The translations under genes and the position numbers were made by a program. Shown in pieces: positions 11,436 to 22,637 of a DNA stretch of 64,000 nucleotides. The stretch is from positions 248,001 to 312,000 of the forward strand of contig OZ017756.1 of assembly GCA_963969365.1 (NCBI GenBank). Reading direction: 5' to 3'. Positions within the stretch are counted from its first letter, which is position 1. The number at the start of each line of letters is the position of its first letter. Under the pieces are notes generated by a model. The model saw only the letters and a list, made by a program, of their open reading frames with translations. It was not told where the DNA came from and made no database searches. The stretch is from Asterochloris sp. CNOR1. Its lineage: Eukaryota; Chlorophyta; Trebouxiophyceae; Trebouxiales; Trebouxiaceae.

Positions 11436-11692
11436 CAGGGTGAAGTAGGTGCGCCTGGGCCTGCCAACGTGTTGTTGGTATCCAAACAGTCTTGTGATTT
11501 TGATGATTGATGTGAAGGACCGGTCAGCAGCTCACTGAAGAGTGAAGAGTCAGAGCGTGCGACGAGAATGCGTGACTGGGCAGACAATGCCGCCGACGCG
11601 AGGATTCCTCTTGCTTTGACCTGTGCTAAAGTGAGCTCGAACTGAGGACATCGCTTCAAGTGCGGTCCTAGCAGGACTTGGAAATTCGATCC
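11436..11692. promoter_or_regulatory. Shared divergent promoter region (TLC gene / ABCG gene)
   Basis: Only 257 bp separate the predicted start codons of the two divergently transcribed genes, so they probably share a bidirectional promoter. I see no clear TATA element. If the TLC gene has a further 5' exon the region would be shorter. Confidence 0.45.
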
Positions 11693-14600
11693 ATGCAGAC
11701 CGCCAAAGGAGCCGCCGTCGAGCTGCAAGCACCCAGCACTTCATTCACCAGTGATGCCACGCAAATTCCCCGGCAGCTGGACTCTGTCAACCTGGACTTC
11801 TCAGGTGCAAGCCTCCTTATGATCATTCTGCAAGGATGCTGCATTCTGTGGCACGGTGTGATGTTGCTTGTGACGCAGCCAGGGGTTGTAAAACTTGTCA
11901 GCTGTTGCGTTCAGCTCCTGGGCAGCAGGCGCCATGTCTCGTCCAGCAGCGCCAGGGCGCTGCTCTTCTCCAGCACCTTGCAATGATTGTCGCATTTTCG
12001 TGCCACAGCTGGCACCGTTGTATGGGTTGGCTCCTGCCTGGCAGTGGCCAGCGTTGTGCCATATAGTATGAGTGCACTTCCTCTCAATCAGTTGCTAACA
12101 TGTGCCTGGAAACGCCTGCAGATGTCTGCTACAGTATCCACAGCAAGTCCATTGGGGCAACGGTGGACATCATCAAGCATGTGTCTGGCAGCTGCCGCAG
12201 CGGGCGCCTCCTGGCGCTCATGGGGCACAGCGGAGCAGGCAAGACCACACTGGTGAGCCTGGATCATGACCTCAGCAAACTTGGTGATCACACGTCACTT
12301 TTCGGATCTGTCCTTTTTCCTCCTGACTGCGCTGCCTGATGTGTGGCACCAGCTCCTGTATCAGATGCACCAAGTCGGAGCGGGGTGATCCTTGCCACAC
12401 TTGTGCAAGCCCGCTGAGTTGCAGGGAAGTTCCCAGCAGCTCAACTTCTCTCATGAATTTCTGTTAAGGAGCACCTGGGCTCACCAACATCAGCACTTTT
12501 GTTTGCATGTGGTTGCAGCTGGACATCTTGGCTGGTACCATCAGGCGCGGTAACCTGACAGGCAGAGTGCTGGTCAATGGGCGGCCCATGCAGCCTTCCC
12601 ACTTCCGGAAGCTCAACTGCTACATTCTGCAACGTGATGTGCTGCTGGCGACTGCAACAGTGGGTATTGAGGCAGACCAGGGCAAAGGCTTGCTGGTTAA
12701 AACCTTCCAGTGGGTCAAGATGGCTGTTGCAGGGAGCATTGGCTGCTTGCACCATTCAATTGCTCTGCAGCACCTGCGGTCCTCACAACAACTCCTGAGT
12801 GGTGAACTCGGGAGGCAGCATCCAATCGCTGCTCTGCCCTGCTCTCATGTACTCAGCTCAGCATGATTGTTCAGGTGCGGGAGGCGCTCATCACGGCGGC
12901 GCTCCTGACGCTGCCCCAGAATGTGCCGTATCGCACCAAGGCGGCTGCCGTCGACCAGATCCTGCAAGAGCTGGTGGGTCGCTTTGTCCTAGCAGATATG
13001 TGATTGGTGACAACAAGCACAACCCTGGCAGCCAGCAAGGTCTTCTTGCAGGTGCAAGCATTGGCAGTGACAAATTTTGAGTTGCAGGCAGCTGTTGCAT
13101 CTACTGGGTCCCTGCATGAGCTTTAGGAGCAGCATTGTGCTTGTTGCACAACATGCAAATACCACTGTTGCATGTTGCTGAAGGGCAGAGTTTTGACAAG
13201 TTGTAAGTTGGGGAGCAGCATTGCAGCCAGCCCAGAGGCCCGCGTGCCAGTGGGCCAATGACATTGACCAGGGAGCTCACAGAGACAGCTTTGAATTGTC
13301 ACTGTTGCAATGGGTGTCCTTTTGAGGCAGGACCTGAACAGAACCTTTACCAATGCACCGCTGAGGGCGTCCTGGTCTGAGTCAGCGGCATGCTGCCGGT
13401 GCAGGACCTCACAGGCTGTGCCAGCACCCTCATTGGTGATGATGCAAGAGGCATCAAGGGCATCAGCGGAGGCGAGAGGAGAAGGCTGTCCGTGGGGATA
13501 GGCTTGGTCACAAACCCCAGGTCAGCCCTATCTGGCATGCTTGTGCTCTGTGCATCCGCTATCTGAGTCAGGCTGCTGCCTGTAGGCCAGATTTAGTTGT
13601 CAATCTCTGTTGAAAGAACCAGGCAGTTGCACTGACACTGGCACTGCCGCAATGGAGACTGCTACCACCGGCTCAAAGGCTTTGACATCTGAAGGACAAG
13701 CATGCATCATGTCTGCTGCAGGATCATATTCTTGGATGAGCCCACCTCAGGTGGACGGCCTGACACCTCCAAAAGCTGCTACGCAGCATGCAAATGCATG
13801 CACAGGGTCAGCAGCATTGTCAGCACTATCATGAAACCCTGCTAACAGTGTCATTGCTCCTGCAGGGCTTGATAGTGAGAATGCTATGTCGCTTATCAGC
13901 TGCTTGAAGCAGCTGGCTGAAGCCGATCGCACGGTGAACTTCTGGACCAAAGCAATGCTGGGTCTTCTTGACTTGAGGGCTTGTCTGCAGCTTTTCAGGG
14001 CTCATGTTCATTTGCCTGACCTGATCATTCCTGCCATCATGTGCACGGTGATGTGTGCTACACCTGTAGGCCAGGATGTACACAATCATGGGACCTTGCA
14101 GGTGGTTTGCACTATTCATCAGCCAAGCAGTGATATCACAGACATGTTCGATGATCTGCTGCTGCTAGCACAAGGACATGTGGTCTATCACGGACAGTGG
14201 GCGCTGGCTGTCAACTACTTTGCCTCTCAAGGCTTTCAGTGAGCTGCTGCAACATGTCTGAGCATCAGTCCCAGCAAGCTGTAGCATACTGCGGTGCTAC
14301 AAAGCAACCTGCTAATGGCAAACTCCCAGACTTGCATGCACCTTGCCAAGCAGGCTTAGTCATCCCTGGCCACATGCAGGTGTCCAAACTACAAGAATCC
14401 TGCCGATTACTACATGAGGTGAAGCCTACCACCTAGCAGACCACCAAACAGCATTACAAGGGGCTAGGCTGCTCCTGGCCTTTGCTACACTCCCTGCAGG
14501 TCCTGCTGCATAACTCCTTCTTGTGCTGTGTTGTGCAGCATTACGAAAAACATAGAGTCTGCAACACAGCTGATAGCTGCGCACCAGCATGAGTGCGCAG

Positions 14601-16698
14601 CTACGCCGGCGCACGATGAGTCCCGCACGCTTGGCTTGAAAGGCGATCATGAAGAGGGTCTTGTGCCAGCGGTGCCTCAGCGTGGTGAGTAAGCAGCTCT
14701 GACCCGGTCATTGCCTTGTCTGCTGGCAGCTGTCCTGCAGCCTGGCTGTGCAACGCTGACCAAGTGCATAAGCTTACGCGTGGCACTGCTGGCAGTTGCA
14801 ATGCAAGCACCCTTGCAATGCACAGAGCAGTTGCTCATGCAAGCTTTGGAGGGGTTGCCCATTTTGGCCACATACTGCTCTCCTTGCTTGCAGAGTTGGG
14901 TGCAGACATTGCTCCCACCAGCTGTTGGTGGTACCAAGTCTGGGTGCTCAGCATCAGGTGTGTGCACCTGCAGCAACATGCTTGTTCAGCCAACAAGCGG
15001 CAAGCTAGGACTGACTTTTGACGTGGGAGGCACTCTCTTCCCTGAAGTCAGTGAGCTCCCCCAGCGTCATATGGTGTTGCAATTGCAGGTTTTGCAGGAC
15101 CTGGTACCGAGACCAGGCACTATTGGCTTCCATGGTGGGCCAGTACGTCTTCTGCAGCATCTTCATTGGTAAGCTGTTTGGGAGGTAGGCAGTCTTTGGG
15201 CGGAGCAGCATCAATGTTGGCTCATCAAAGCACACGCAGCAACAAACACCCCCTCCCTTGCTTCATGGGCTTTCAGTGTCTGCCAATTGCTGGTTCCGTT
15301 GGATCTGGGCAGCCCTCCAGGGCGCCTCAGACATCTGCAGCTGCAACTGCAGTGCTGGCCATGGCAGCTGTGCTGAGCTCTGCTGAGGCAGAAGTGCCTG
15401 CAGCCTTGACTTGCTTGGCGGACAAGCCAGGCCACCCTCCTTTGCCTGCAGGCCTGATATACCTGCAGCTGGGTCACACCAATAATACAAGTTCAGTGTT
15501 TGATCGCCTGGCTAGCCTGTGGCTGCTGCTGGCGGTGCTGGCTTTCACCCCCTGCGAGACGGCCTGCACCCTGTGGGACTCTGAGCGCCTGCTCTTGCGC
15601 AAGGAGATCACCTCAGGCACATACTCTGTAAACACCTTCTACCTTGCCAAAACTCTGACAACCATTCCGTTCCAGATGGCGTGCACCACACTGTACGGTG
15701 AGCAAGGTTGAGCACTGCCATGCCTGAGCAGCTTGCTCCTTGAATGTGCTAGTAATGCGAGTACTGATGGGCTGACTGTTGACATGGCCTGCATGGCTGG
15801 CCAGCAATCTTGCACCACAGCTACACACACGCAGTCAGCTGCAATACACCTTTTCCAGCCAGTTCGTGGGCTGCTTCTGGCAGAGACCAGCGGACAACAG
15901 TGTAGACTTGTCATCAACTGCATGGAATCGCAGCATCACTCACATCTGCTGCCTGCTCTGCCAGATGTGATAATTTACTTCCTCATTGGCTACCAGCAGC
16001 TGTTTGGCAAGTTCTTGCACTTCTGGGTGATCACGAACCAATTTCAGCTCATCTCAGAAACCATTGGCCTGTTGTGCGCGGTGGTGACCCCCAGCTCCAC
16101 CTACGCCATCATTGTCGCATCAGCCCTCCTTCTTGTCTTGCTGTCATTTACTGGATTCCTCGTGACCCAGACACCCGTCTACTTCATCTGGATCAGCAAG
16201 ATCAGCTACCTGAGTTTTGCCTTCACAGGCCTGTATAGGCAAGTACCGCACCCCCTATTGCTCAGCTTGAGCGCCAAGAGGCCATGGTGCTTGACGTCCT
16301 CACCTTCACAGTGTGCATAGCTGTATGGTGGCAAACAAGCTTCTCAGTTGCCCTGGTTTCAGGAATGAGATGACGGGGCTCTTATTGCCTGTCAGAGCAA
16401 AGGGTCAGAAGACCAAGCTGGAGCCAGTGCAAGGGAACAACATCCCCACTTTTGGACACACCTTCATTGGTGTTCAGGGTGGCAACTCCTACTCTGTAAG
16501 TGGCGACCGCATGTTGATTCATTTGCAGCGCTTGTGACCCACTTTGCATGCCTGGTGGCGATTTTGCCCTGTGATTGTCCTCATGTCTGGTGTGTGATGC
16601 TGCAGGTCGACGAAAACATTGCCTGCTTATTTGCCATCTTGGTTGGCTGCCGCATTCTGCTTTGGGTGATGCTCAAAGTGGTTGCAAAAACCAGGTGA
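11693..16698 (+). CDS. ABCG-family half-transporter
   Basis: ATP-driven exporter of the ABCG/WBC type: one N-terminal nucleotide-binding domain and a C-terminal six-helix domain; works as a dimer, commonly for lipids or hydrophobic compounds. Sixteen exons: 11693-11804, 12122-12252, 12519-12659, 12875-12973, 13405-13520, 13722-13750, 13866-13933, 14102-14238, 14380-14418, 14539-14684, 14894-14957, 15089-15168, 15452-15697, 15965-16238, 16363-16495, 16606-16698; every junction is in phase, total 635 aa, the usual half-transporter length. Motifs: Walker A GHSGAGKTT, Q-loop ILQRDVLLATATV, signature GISGGERRRLSVG, Walker B IIFLDEPTSGLDS split across a 29-nt exon, H-loop CTIHQPSSD, then FCRTWYRDQALL and helices such as YAIIVASALLLVLLSFTGFL. 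Intron 14 has a GC donor. The stop TGA lies inside AGGTGAGT, so a further 3' exon is conceivable. Substrate unknown. Confidence 0.93.
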
Positions 16699-17497
16699 GT
16701 GACTTTGAGAGAGTCAGCTGCCCAGCTAACACCACTGAGGATGGTAGCTACTTTGGGCAGTTGCTTCAGGACTTCTCAGGTTGATCATCATACTGCAGGT
16801 TGCTGTGAATGCCCATGTAACCCAGATAACCAGAACAACAAATTGCACTGCCTCAATGAGCGAATGCATACATCAAGTCCCTCATGATCAGTAAGCTCTT
16901 TTGTACTTACTATGAGTGTCAAACCCATGACAGAGCGGCTCAGGTGACTTGTAGGCCAGTGGCTGACAGATGCCAGAATCTTCCACAAACATGCTCAAGC
17001 CCCTTGCCTGTGCTGGTCTGCACCAAATGATTGCTATACATCAGTCTAAATGCTTGGTACAAGGCTTTGCTTGTGACTGCTTCAAAATTCAGAACCTCTC
17101 AATGTTGCTCATTTTATAGGAGTGAACTCTGTCACCAACACCTGTATCATAGTATTAGAGATGATGTACAGAGTGCTGGCATTTTGAATGACTGACAAGA
17201 CATCATTGGTGCGCCACCTCTTGCACTGACACAGCAGGAGTAGCTACAAATAGCATCAGGATTGCCAGGAACAAAGTCAGCAAGCAGAGCGTGACCTCTG
17301 CCACCCCCAACCCTGCACTCTACAAAATTGCAGCATGCCTGCCCCACTCCAGGGGGACCCACCCTCCACTGCGCGCATCCCAAAGTGCCTGCTAGAGACA
17401 TGAAGCCCGAGAGGTCAGTGTGTCGCTGCCACTGCCTCCGAGTCACAGTGGAGGTCAGGTCGCATCCTATCACACTCAAAGACCTCATCCGCGGTAT
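16699..17497. other. Intergenic region 3' of the ABCG gene
   Basis: Probably 3' UTR of the ABCG gene followed by spacer. Open frames on both strands are short and not protein-like. Nothing else recognised before the tRNA gene. Confidence 0.4.
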
Positions 17498-17618
17498 GGG
17501 TCGTTGGTCTAGTGGTATGATTCTCGCTTAGGGTCCTAAGCAAAATTGCGAGAGGTTTAACAGTAACTGTTGCTCTTCCCCGAGTTCAATGGCAAAGTGA
17601 ACGCTTCTCGGACGACCC
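17498..17618 (+). tRNA. tRNA-Pro (AGG) gene with three insertions
   Basis: Removing three inserts leaves a perfect plant-type tRNA-Pro. Acceptor stem GGGTCGT (17498-17504) pairs fully with ACGACCC (17612-17618); D arm GTCTAGTGGTATGAT; anticodon stem CTCGC/GCGAG with anticodon AGG at 17530-17532; T stem CCGAG (17580-17584)/CTCGG (17607-17611). Insert 1 (13 nt, 17534-17546) is at the canonical position 37/38 and its CCTAAGC pairs with GCTTAGG, covering the anticodon as usual in eukaryotic tRNA introns. Insert 2 (22 nt, 17557-17578) lies in the variable region and contains hairpin AACAG-taa-CTGTT. Insert 3 (15 nt, about 17591-17605) splits the T loop and the B-box promoter; its TGAAC can pair with GTTCA of the T arm. 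A T5 run follows at about 17633. Either a multi-intron tRNA gene or an elaborately disrupted pseudogene; intact stems favour the first. Confidence 0.8.
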
Positions 17619-18221
17619 CAAACGGCACCTTGATTTTTGGTGTAGTTGCAGAGCCACACAATGTTTCTTATGGAAACCTGGCATGCAGGTACGATTGATC
17701 TAGGGGCCGGATGGCATAAGGTAATTGACTATTGATAAGGAAGTGTTGCAAAGTGAAAGCATGAGGGGTGCACCTCATAAGTGCTTTTTGAACCTCAAGT
17801 CATCCCCACAAAGTGGTAAACAGAGTACACTGTTCTCACACAGCAAAATGCATCAAAAAAGTGCAGTAGTGGTGTGGGGCAGACGGTGTGATTGTAGTGT
17901 ACTTAGGTGTGAAATTTGACGTGAAAAGAGTGTGGACAAACAAGTGTGGTAGGAGTGGACAAAGAGTGTGAAATAAGTGTGATACAAGTGTGGGAACAAG
18001 TGCCTTACAGCAAACAAGGCAGGAGCCAGGCAGCTGGCCCTGTGGGCAGCTGGCTCCACGTGGTCCCAGCTGCTGTAGGCAGCTGCGCAGTCATAGCATG
18101 CTGTAGGTTGGCCCACACTTGGAGCATGTCTTGGTAATCGTACAGGCAGATCAAGAAATGTACCGGGCTAGAGCTGCCTGAGACAGGTACAGGCAATGGA
18201 TCTACTGCGTCATCGCTGGTG

Positions 18222-18742
18222 TCAATTGGCTGCATCAGCTAGAAGCGCCACCAGCGCTGCTGCCGCTGGGTTCTCAGTGTCAGGCTGAGAACCCCTCTGC
18301 CAGCGAAGTATGCGACCAGAGGCTGGAACTCCCTGCAGGACAGAGGCGACTGTGTTGCCTGGCATGCTAGCTATTACAACTCCGCACGTGACTGCATTGA
18401 CTGCAGTGATGTTAGCGTTGGCGGCAATCACTTGTGCTGTGACTGTGCACAGCAGGTATTGGCACCACATCCACATCCACAGGAACACAGTACCTGGGGA
18501 ATGTTCTCTTGGTCAGCGCGACGCCTCTTGCCCTTATTGGGGACGGGCTGTGTAACCTCCTCAAGCGCATTGCAGGTAGCGCCAACCCCAGAGGCCAGTC
18601 TTGCCTGGTTCGCTGCTATGTTGTCTACGCAATGTTGCGCGTACTCATTCAGTGGCTCGAGTGGCCCCTCCTGTAAGTGCATGACCATCAAGACTTGAAG
18701 CAGTTGTTGCAGGAGGCTGCACTTATCGCCTCCAAAGAGCAC
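18222..18742 (-). CDS. Hypothetical protein, paralogue A of a tandem pair
   Basis: Not recognised. The first frame (from Met at 18742) begins MLFGGDKCSLLQQLLQVL and includes LNEYAQHCVDNIAANQARLA and a basic KGKRRRADQENIPQ that could be a nuclear localisation signal. A GT donor follows at IPQ, and an exon with VIAANANITAVNAV and NTVASVLQGVPASG runs to a stop at 18222. The same arrangement recurs in copy B with many conservative changes, which hints at past protein-level constraint. A Gly/Lys-rich stretch (GKGKGGGRKGAGRKGG) upstream on the same strand may be an additional 5' exon. Function unknown; a mobile-element origin is possible. Confidence 0.35.
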
Positions 18743-19254
18743 CGTGGGTGCTTGTCACACTCAGTGAAACTCTGGAGATTCAAAGAGGACCCTGGGACTA
18801 TCTGGTCCCAGATAATCCCAGCCTGGGACTATTCGGCCTCAATAAGTCCCAGCCTGAAATACAGCCAGCTTGTGGGGCCCTGAGCAGGAGGCTGCCAAAC
18901 AGAAGAGGTACTCTTGCGCTGCTAGCCAACACTACAAGCACAGGGACGCCAAGGCAGATGAAAGGTCACAAGAGCCGCAAGGGCAGAACTGTGATCAGAC
19001 ACTGTGGGAGGAGGCAACGGTACTGGTGGTTGCTACAGAGACAAGCACCTGCACTGGCTCCTTGTGCGATCCACCCTTGCGCCCTGCGCCCTTGCGCCCC
19101 CCACCCTTGCCCTTACCAGTTGTTTGTGTGGCAGCCCCTCTGTCGACATCAGCCTGCAGCAGCTACAAATTGCTCTGCTTGGGCACAGCAGCAGCCTGCA
19201 TAGAGGCTGAGGAGGAGGTGAAGATGCTGCAGCCAACACTGCGGTCAGGGAGCC

Positions 19255-19460
19255 CAGACAGGGGGGCATGTGGCAGGGAGGACACCGCCTCAGGCACAAA
19301 GCATATGACAGGAGGCAAGGAGCACCCCGCCTATTGCAGAAAGGACCTCACCTGAGGCACAAAGCATTGTGCCATGAGGCAGGGAGGACCCCGCCTGTGA
19401 CACGAAGCACCCCGTATGAGGCAGAAGGCAGGAGGCAGGGAGGTGACACAAAGCATCTAG
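19255..19460. repeat. ~33-bp minisatellite, copy A
   Basis: Degenerate head-to-tail units of the form 'ggcagggaggaccccgcct' followed by a 'gaggcacaaagcat'-like half. It closes tandem unit A. Confidence 0.7.
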
Positions 19461-19879
19461 CTGACTCACCTCTGAATGAAACTCTTTGCTGTATGTCACT
19501 AGTGATAAACAGAGCACACTGTTTTCACACCAAAATGCAGCAAAACAGTGCAGTAGTGGTGTGGAGCAGAAGGTGTGATTGTAGTGCATTAACAGTGTGA
19601 AATTTGATGTGAAACGAGTGTGAGCAAACAGTGTGTTAGAAGTGCATGAAAAGTGTGAAATAAGTGTCATACAAGTGTGAAAAAAGTGCTTTTCAGCAAC
19701 CAAGGCAGGAGCTAGGCAGCTGGCCCTGTGGGCAGCTGGCTCCACGTGGGCCCAGCTGCCTTTAGGCAGCTGCTGTAGGCTGGCACACTTGGAGCACGCC
19801 CAGCTAATCGTAGAGGCAGACCAAGAAATGTACCGGGCTAGAGCTGCCTGAGACAGGTGTGGGCAATGGATCTACTTGG

Positions 19880-20354
19880 TCATTGCTGGTGTCGATTGTC
19901 TGCATCAGCTGATAGCATCACTAGCGCTGCTGCCGCTGGGGTCTCAGCGGCAGGCTGAGACCCCTTCTGCCTGCGAAGTGTACGACCAGAGGCTGAAACT
20001 GCCTGCAGGACAGAGGCGACTGTGTTGCCTGGATGTTGGAGGCAGCCAGTTGTGCTGTGACTGTGCACAGCAGGTATTGGCACCACATCCACAGGAACAC
20101 AGCAGCTTAGGGATGTTTTCTTGGTCAGCGCGACGCTTCTTGCCCTCATTGGCGGCAGGCTGTGTAGCCTCAAGCACATTGATGGTAGCGCCAAGCACAG
20201 AGGCTGCCAGTCTTGCCTGGTTCTCCGCAATGTTGTCTACGCGACATTGCGCGTACTCATTCAGTGGCCCAAGTGGCTCCTCCTGTAAGTGCATGATCAT
20301 CAAGATTGGAAGCAGTTGTGGCAGGAGGCTGCACTTATCACCTCCAAAGAGCAT
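19880..20354 (-). CDS. Hypothetical protein, paralogue B of a tandem pair
   Basis: Counterpart of the copy A gene: MLFGGDKCSLLPQLLPILMI, LNEYAQCRVDNIAENQARLA and GKKRRADQENIPK are kept with conservative changes. The second exon is less well preserved (NTVASVLQAVSASGRTLRR). The upstream Gly/Lys stretch differs from copy A by a 1-nt length change, so if that stretch is coding, one copy is out of frame there. Function unknown. Confidence 0.33.
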
Positions 20355-20899
20355 GGTGGGTGCTTGTCACACTCAGTGAAACTCTGGAGATTAGAAAAGG
20401 ACCTTGGGACTGTTTGGACCTCGATAGTCCCAGGCTGAGACTATCTGGGCCTCGATAGTCCCAGCCTGTAGATGCAGCCAGCTTGTGGGGCCCTAAGCAG
20501 AAGGCTCCAAGCAGAAAATGTACTCTTGCGCTGCTAGCCAACACCACAAGCACAGGGACAGTCAAGGCAGATGAAAGGTCACAAGAGCCTCATGGGCAGC
20601 ACTTTAATCAGATACTGTGGGAGGAAGCAACGGTACCGGTGGTTGCTACAGAGACAAAGCACCTGCACTGGCTCCTTGCGCGCACCACCCTTGCGCCCTA
20701 CGCCCTTGGGCCCCCCACCCTTGCCCTTGCCAGCTGCTTGTGTGGCAGCCCCTCCACTGACACCAGCCTGCAGCAGCTACAGATCTTACTGCTGGGCATA
20801 GCGGCAGCAACAAGTCTCGCTGTCTGGGCACAGCAGCAGCCTATACAGCGCCTGAGGAGGAGGCAGAAAATGCTGCAGCCAACACTGCAGTCAGGGAGC

Positions 20900-21130
20900 C
20901 CAGACAGGGGGCATGAGGCAGGGAGGACACCGTCTTAGGCACGAAGCATGTGACAGGAGGCAGGGAGGACACCGCCTTAGGCACAAATCATGTGACAGGA
21001 GGCACAAAGCATTGTGCCATGAGGCAGGGAGGACCCCGCCCATGACACAAAGCACCCCACCTGAGGCAAAAGGCATGTGGCAGGAGTTATGAGGCAGGGA
21101 GGACCCCGCCTGTGGCACAAAGCATCTAGC
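20900..21130. repeat. ~33-bp minisatellite, copy B
   Basis: About six units of 'gaggcagggaggacaccgcc' plus 'ttaggcacaaagcatgtgac'. Longer and more regular than the copy A array, so the array has changed length since the duplication. Confidence 0.7.
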
Positions 21131-21170
21131 TGACCCACCTCTGACTGCAACTCTGCGCTGCATGTGTCCA

Positions 21171-22217
21171 CCTTGTACCTGTCTCTGATATGGGCATGCC
21201 TGAGCCCGCCTTCTCGTAGACCCTCGTCTGCTGAAGTACAAAGGGCTTGGCTTCCCAGCAGGGCCTTCCAACAGGACCTGGGCAACCGGCATGGCGGTCC
21301 CGGGATAGGGTACCGCTGTATTCGGCCGGTCACTTGTTTGTTATGTTGAGTTGACTCTACTTTCCGGCGGGCACTGGAGTCGCCTGCCAGGCCGGACACC
21401 ATGGCTGACAACGATGGCTCCAGGAGACCTCACTCCATCTTCGGAGTCTGGAGCAACCATGCAGCATTGGTCACACGCCAGGCCATGCAGCATGAACTCA
21501 AATTCTGTGCAGCATGCACCTACGCTCCATAGCAGCATCCTTTCACACTACATGCAGCATGGAGCAGGCAGTGGGAAGAGAGGGCTGCTTGTTGCAGTCT
21601 CACAGGTTGCGCAGCGTGAGTCCTGCAGGAAACAAAACTTGAATATCAGGCCCCAGGCTTTTGCATAGCTGCACGACTCCTGCATTACCATGCTGTGGTG
21701 AGGCCAGGCTGCATCAGCATGGGCGCAGGCAGTGTAAAATGATCATGCTGCGCTGTCTGGCTGCTCAAAGTTTTTGGGGTACTGCGTATCAGCAGCTGAG
21801 CAGCGCTACACAGGCAGACTCTGCCCTGGGTCAGGGGGTGCCTGACGGGCACAGGAACACGTCAGACCTGACAAATTCCAGGCCAGTCTGGTCGCAGCAA
21901 AATCGGGCAACCTTTCCTGGACTCATCATAATCACTGACAGGTCTGATCGAGCACGCCTGCCTTTGCAACGGGGCCCCTTAAATTCCCTCTTCCTTCCCC
22001 ACCTGGTGGACTCAACCTTGGGTTTAGGGGCCACCAGCAGAGTTTCTCCCCTCTGACCCTCACTGCCCTCCTCAACAGTTCCTTACATGCCTGCACAGCC
22101 AGTTCAGAGTTGAAATGAGGAGGCATTCACCTGGATGAGACAGATGCCAAGGGGCAGCAGTCCCAGATGTCATTTGCAGCTGCAGCTACCCCTCGGCATT
22201 AAGACTGCCATGTTCGT
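21171..22217. other. Unassigned region after the tandem repeat
   Basis: A well-placed ACCATGG at about 21399 opens a 44-codon frame (MADNDGSRRPHSIFGVWSNH) that may be a first exon, but I could not trace its continuation. The remainder shows no recognisable gene. Confidence 0.25.
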
Positions 22218-22637
22218 TTGCCTGGCTTCACAGCACCTGCTGGCACTGCATGTTCAGCATCAGGCCGCAGACAGTGCTGTGCGGTGCTGATGTTGCAATG
22301 TGGCTTACTCCTTGCTGCAGTCCTGGCAGCTTTGCGCAAGTCAGACATCGAATGTGAGTTACCATACTCAGATTTGCTGGCAAGGCATGTGAATTTGCGG
22401 GCCCTCGCAACCACCAGCGACGCTGAATACCTGCATAGAAGGTGGCCAGACCTGGTGGCTGCTGTGCAGGGACTTGATGCAGACATGTGCCCTTGCCTTG
22501 CCCAGCAAATGCTGAAGCATCTGCATTCCATGGGCGGCACCTGTCAACAGGGCAGGTCTGACACGACTGATGTGATGAAGCAGTACCAGCAGCTCATCAT
22601 CAGGGGGGGCCTGGCCACAATACACAAGCATCCCTGA
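22218..22637 (+). CDS. Hypothetical ORF or exon
   Basis: Not recognised. The middle of this frame looks protein-like: AAVLAALRKSDIECELPY, LLARHVNLRALATTSDAEYL and RRWPDLVAAVQGLDADM suggest amphipathic helices. No start context, splice partner or family could be established, and an antisense frame of similar length overlaps it. Confidence 0.25.
   Translation: MPGFTAPAGTACSASGRRQCCAVLMLQCGLLLAAVLAALRKSDIECELPYSDLLARHVNLRALATTSDAEYLHRRWPDLVAAVQGLDADMCPCLAQQMLKHLHSMGGTCQQGRSDTTDVMKQYQQLIIRGGLATIHKHP

Larger units (their letters stand above)
17815..19500. repeat. Tandem ~1.65 kb unit, copy A
   Basis: Starts near 'taaacagagtacactgtt' and matches copy B (19501-21170) along its whole length with scattered substitutions and small indels. 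In order it holds a 'gtgtgaaataagtgtgatac'-type AGTGTG-rich stretch, an inverted 'ggcagctggccctgtgggca' block, a hypothetical two-exon minus-strand gene, GGGACTATC palindromes near 18790-18855, a Gly/Lys-coding stretch near 19040-19130, and a ~33-bp minisatellite. Confidence 0.8.
19501..21170. repeat. Tandem ~1.65 kb unit, copy B
   Basis: Begins immediately after copy A ('agtgataaacagagcacac') and ends near 'acctctgactgcaactctg', parallel to the end of copy A ('acctctgaatgaaactcttt'). The contiguous arrangement shows a direct tandem duplication. Differences include a changed stretch at about 20030, where copy B lacks roughly 45 bp present in copy A. Confidence 0.8.

Noticed and set aside
17147-17497. 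Minus-strand ORF upstream of the tRNA
   Set aside because: No start context, no splice partners, low-information composition.
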